The position numbers and the translations under genes were made by a program. A stretch of 8,711 nucleotides of DNA, from assembly GCA_903828035.1 (NCBI GenBank), contig CAIKKV010000688.1, forward strand, positions 1 through 8,711, given 5' to 3'. The notes beneath the pieces were generated by a model that saw nothing but the letters and a program-made list of their open reading frames with translations, ran no database searches and was not told the origin of the DNA. Positions 6,545 through 8,711 of the stretch are shown here, piece after piece (the stretch's first letter is position 1; each line of letters begins with the position of its first letter). The DNA is from an uncultured bacterium. GTDB taxonomy: Bacteria; Verrucomicrobiota; Kiritimatiellia; CAIKKV01.

Positions 6545-8479
6545 TTATTTAGAGCTCGTTTTTGGAGCCACGTCTGGCTGGATGCGACTCTTCCCCGTCA
6601 TCGCCGCGGCTTCCTGCTTTTCCTTCCCGGTCGCCGTGGGTATCCCGTTCAATGCATTCAGCAGGTCGGCCGCCATCAGAGGTCCGAATGCGCCCCGCGG
6701 AAACGGACTCAGCTGCCGGCGCAACAGCGCAACGGCTTCCTGCCGGCACTGGATGGCCTGGTCCGGCTGATGCAGCTTGTCATGCAGCGCCGCGATGCGC
6801 ACCAGGGTCCGGCCCTTTTCGTGGGCCGGGACCACGGCCAACTGCTCCCGGGCATGATCCATCGCCCGATCCAGCAGATTTGTTTTTTCATAAAACAAAC
6901 TCACCGCGGCATGGACCTGCGCTTTTTTATCCCGGGCCGCATAAGGGAACCCCTGGAAGTCGGCCAAGGCCCTGTCGGCCGCCGCCACGCCCGACGCCGG
7001 ATCCGCGCAGACCACCAGAACGCGCTGGGCCAGGGCCCCGCACCGCTGCCGGGCCGTGGCATCGGCGTGGCCGGTGACGGCCTCGAAATCGGCCCGGGCT
7101 TCCGGATATCGTTTTTGCCGGAAATGCAGCACCCCCAACTGGTGGCGCGCCTCCGTCCTGTAAAGGGCCGGCGCCTGTTCGTCGGCCAGAGACCGGTTCG
7201 CAAGCCGCTCCGCTTCCCCGGGCTTGGCGAGGATCAGCTCCCTTAACGTTTTCTGGAAGGCTTCATAGTCGGCATAGCCGCCGCGGCGCGGCTGACCCGC
7301 CGCCGGGAAATCCGTCCGGACCCACGCCTTCAGCAGCGAGGCGCCATACGCGCGGGCCATCGCCGCATCGAACGGGTAGCCCGGAAGCGCATAAGGCGTC
7401 TCCAGCGTGACCGCCATCCGGACGCCCGGCTGAGCCGCAAAATAATGCGCAAACGGCAAATTGGTGGCGGACGCCACGGCCGCCGGCTTCTTCAGCCACG
7501 GGAACGGGCCTCTCGAAATCGCCTGGGGCACCTCTTCCCCCGCCCAGCTGGATAGCTCCACGGCATTCGAATAGGTGGGCGGAACGGCTATTCCATCCAT
7601 GTAGAACACGGTGTGACTCTCTCCCCGGAGCGCCGGACAATGGAAATCCATCGCCAGCTCGACTTTCTTGTCACGGCCCAGCGCCTGGATGGCCCGCACT
7701 TCCGGATATATATTTGTCGTCCCGTAGTCGCGATTGTGATCGTGCGGAAGCCGCCCCTTGCCCTGGTCCCCTGCCTGAACCCCATCCGTGTCCACCAGGG
7801 GAACCGCATACAGGACATACCGGCTCCGGAACGCCGCGCCGGCGGGCGATGCCGCCATCGCCTCCTTCATGAAGCCTTCCAGCACATAGCTGGCCATGGA
7901 TTCGCAGGCATGGTGCCGCGCCGTCACCAGGACCGCCTGGATGCCGGGTCCGGGCTTGCCGATGCGCAGCAACTCAACGGGCCGCCCCTTCAGGCTTTTC
8001 GTCAAAACATCGATCAACAGGTGGGGATTGCCCTTCTGCGCCGCCAGGAAGAGGTCGAGGTCGCGCTGCAGGTAGGGAACGGCCACACAGAATCGAACCG
8101 GCCGGGAGGCATTCGTGAACGTGAAGGCGAACGACGCCTTTTCGCCGGCGATCTGAACCGTATCGGTTCCCAGCCACTGCCAGCTTGCCCCCTGGTCAAC
8201 GCTGAAGGCAGGCCCCTGCACGCCGATGGGGCTGGAGTTCGTAAAGGTGAACAGGACGCGCCCGGCGGAGCCGGCCGCCGCCTCAAACTGCCAATAAAAC
8301 CAGGGGCGGCTGTCCCGCCAATCCGGAGCCAATTCGACCCGGTCGCCTTCCTGATGCCCCACCAGGACATTTCCGCCCGGGAACCGGGTCGAAATAGCCG
8401 TTTCCCGCCCAAAGGCCCCTGACGCAAACGCCAGGGCGGCGCCAACCGATAGACACAACCAGAACCGACTCCGGGACAT
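6545..8479 (-). CDS. Secreted M14-family zinc carboxypeptidase-like protein with C-terminal TPR-like region
   Basis: This is a 644-residue protein, numbered here from the ATG at 8479. A signal peptide spans about 1-24 (Arg residues, hydrophobic core, cleavage near AFG), so it acts outside the cytoplasm. Residues about 35-140 form a beta-rich domain (WFYWQFEA, FTFTN, FCVAVPY) like the N-domain of cytosolic-carboxypeptidase-type M14 enzymes. The M14 domain covers about 140-390. Its zinc ligands are H190 and E193 (HACE) and H280 (DFHCP). DTDG at 230-233 and HNRDYG at 248-253 give the Asn-Arg substrate-carboxylate site, and E360 (TLETPY) is the likely catalytic glutamate. M14 enzymes remove C-terminal amino acids from peptides; the substrate here is unknown. 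Residues about 436-610 are Ala- and Leu-rich helical pairs resembling TPRs, probably for protein contacts. AGGAGGT (8484-8490) lies four bases before this ATG. The upstream GTG at 8485 would sit inside that site, so the ATG is preferred. The gene lies 81 bases upstream of the pump operon. Confidence 0.88.
   Translation of the reverse strand: MSRSRFWLCLSVGAALAFASGAFGRETAISTRFPGGNVLVGHQEGDRVELAPDWRDSRPWFYWQFEAAAGSAGRVLFTFTNSSPIGVQGPAFSVDQGASWQWLGTDTVQIAGEKASFAFTFTNASRPVRFCVAVPYLQRDLDLFLAAQKGNPHLLIDVLTKSLKGRPVELLRIGKPGPGIQAVLVTARHHACESMASYVLEGFMKEAMAASPAGAAFRSRYVLYAVPLVDTDGVQAGDQGKGRLPHDHNRDYGTTNIYPEVRAIQALGRDKKVELAMDFHCPALRGESHTVFYMDGIAVPPTYSNAVELSSWAGEEVPQAISRGPFPWLKKPAAVASATNLPFAHYFAAQPGVRMAVTLETPYALPGYPFDAAMARAYGASLLKAWVRTDFPAAGQPRRGGYADYEAFQKTLRELILAKPGEAERLANRSLADEQAPALYRTEARHQLGVLHFRQKRYPEARADFEAVTGHADATARQRCGALAQRVLVVCADPASGVAAADRALADFQGFPYAARDKKAQVHAAVSLFYEKTNLLDRAMDHAREQLAVVPAHEKGRTLVRIAALHDKLHQPDQAIQCRQEAVALLRRQLSPFPRGAFGPLMAADLLNALNGIPTATGKEKQEAAAMTGKSRIQPDVAPKTSSK
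6879..6899. repeat. AT-rich perfect inverted repeat inside the peptidase gene
   Basis: TTTGTTTT (6879-6886) and AAAACAAA (6892-6899) are exact reverse complements separated by five bases. The stem is 8 base pairs with one G-C pair. It lies in the TPR-like region of the peptidase gene, encoding LFYEKTN, and stands out against GC-rich surroundings. It has no GC-rich stem plus U-tract, so it is not a typical terminator. Confidence 0.5.
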
Positions 8480-8483
8480 AGCC

Positions 8484-8490
8484 ACCTCCT
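8484..8490 (-). promoter_or_regulatory. Strong ribosome binding site that decides the peptidase start
   Basis: The minus strand reads AGGAGGT four bases before the ATG at 8479, part of a longer AGGAGGAGG run. The alternative in-frame GTG at 8485-8483 overlaps this motif and would leave only about 2 bases to the next AGGAGG, too little for normal initiation. Confidence 0.7.
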
Positions 8491-8507
8491 CCTCTCACAA
8501 ACCGCAC

Positions 8508-8515
8508 ATAGTATC
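8508..8515 (-). promoter_or_regulatory. Weak candidate -10 region for the peptidase gene
   Basis: On the minus strand this contains GATACT preceded by TGC (an extended -10-like arrangement) and, overlapping it, TACTAT. Both match TATAAT at 4 of 6 positions. A start about 7 bases downstream would give a leader of roughly 25 bases carrying the strong ribosome binding site. No convincing -35 box is found upstream, so this is tentative. Confidence 0.2.
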
Positions 8516-8609
8516 GCATCTGTGCCTCATTCACGAACACCAAAATCCCAATAGTCATTCCCATTCCCGGATTCTGCCTTCGGAACCCGCCTGCCGACCG
8601 ATTAAAAAC

Positions 8610-8638
8610 TTTACTCGCCAGGCACTTTTCCCTATCGT
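8610..8638 (+). promoter_or_regulatory. Candidate promoter for the rightward gene starting at 8685
   Basis: TTTACT (8610-8615) and TATCGT (8633-8638) are separated by exactly 17 bases, each matching the sigma-70 boxes at 4 of 6 positions. They lie in a locally AT-rich stretch of the divergent intergenic region. Transcription would start near 8645 and give a leader of about 40 bases before the ATG at 8685. The rest of 8491-8684 shows no other clear element; no repeat or terminator stands out. Confidence 0.35.
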
Positions 8639-8684
8639 ATTGCTCCCGGAAGCGCCTCAGTCCCCGTGCCCCCGGAGAAAGCCT

Positions 8685-8711
8685 ATGCCCTCAGCCGAAA
8701 TCAAGCCCAGA
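8685..8711 (+). CDS. Start of a probable gene, cut by the right window edge (function unknown)
   Basis: An ATG at 8685 is preceded by GGAG (8674-8677) at a seven-base spacing, a good ribosome binding site. A candidate promoter lies about 50 bases further upstream. Only nine codons are visible (MPSAEIKPR), with no stop before the window ends, so no function can be given. It diverges from the peptidase gene. The upstream frame is also open, so a longer start is not excluded, but the ribosome binding site favours this ATG. Confidence 0.5.

Noticed and set aside
6883..6899. A-rich run in the peptidase coding strand, considered as a programmed frameshift site
   Set aside because: The reading frame splits it as GAA AAA ACA, which is not a canonical X XXY YYZ slippery heptamer, and the TPR-like sequence continues in the same frame on both sides.
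7613..8422. A 269-codon plus-strand open frame opposite the peptidase gene
   Set aside because: No recognisable motifs; it lies wholly within the M14 gene, whose active-site residues confirm the minus-strand frame.
8283..8564. A 93-codon minus-strand frame crossing the peptidase start and its upstream region
   Set aside because: It overlaps the signal peptide and N-domain of the M14 protein in another frame and has a charged, Gly/Arg-rich shadow composition.

Overview
The window is high-GC DNA (well above 60% by eye) from a Gram-negative bacterium. It encodes a tripartite envelope-spanning efflux pump, two lipoprotein signal peptides and a secreted metallopeptidase. The peptidase type (secreted, cytosolic-carboxypeptidase-like M14 with a helical repeat tail) and the kinase subtype would suit a PVC-group organism (Verrucomicrobiota, Kiritimatiellota or Planctomycetota). 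That assignment is a weak inference from protein style, not from a marker gene.

Layout: (1) 3-767, plus strand: the C-terminal part of a sensor histidine kinase, cut by the left window edge. (2) 774-6463, minus strand: a complete RND efflux operon transcribed right to left in the order outer-membrane factor (5012-6463), periplasmic adaptor lipoprotein (3875-4999), inner-membrane RND permease (774-3878). The adaptor and permease genes overlap by 4 bases (GTGA). The outer-membrane factor and adaptor genes are 12 bases apart, and the adaptor's ribosome binding site overlaps the preceding stop codon. The kinase and permease genes converge with only 6 bases between their stops and no visible terminator. 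(3) 6464-6544: an 81-base gap with a possible promoter and a small palindrome. (4) 6545-8479, minus strand: a secreted M14 zinc carboxypeptidase-like protein with a C-terminal TPR-like region, in the same direction as the pump. (5) 8480-8684: a divergent intergenic region with a possible promoter in each direction. (6) 8685 to the right edge, plus strand: the first nine codons of a probable gene with a good ribosome binding site.

How the parts work together: the three pump proteins are the full set needed for an AcrAB-TolC/MdtABC-like exporter driven by the proton motive force. The permease keeps the proton-relay residues, so the pump looks functional. No transcriptional regulator lies in the operon. 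The peptidase is upstream in the same orientation with no terminator between, so partial co-transcription is possible, but no functional link is shown.

I see no mobile element, CRISPR array, tRNA or rRNA. All recognisable genes belong to known families, and I found no strong evidence of an undescribed system. The least ordinary items are the secreted M14-TPR protein beside an efflux pump, the palindrome inside the candidate pump promoter, and the number of periplasmic cysteines in the permease.
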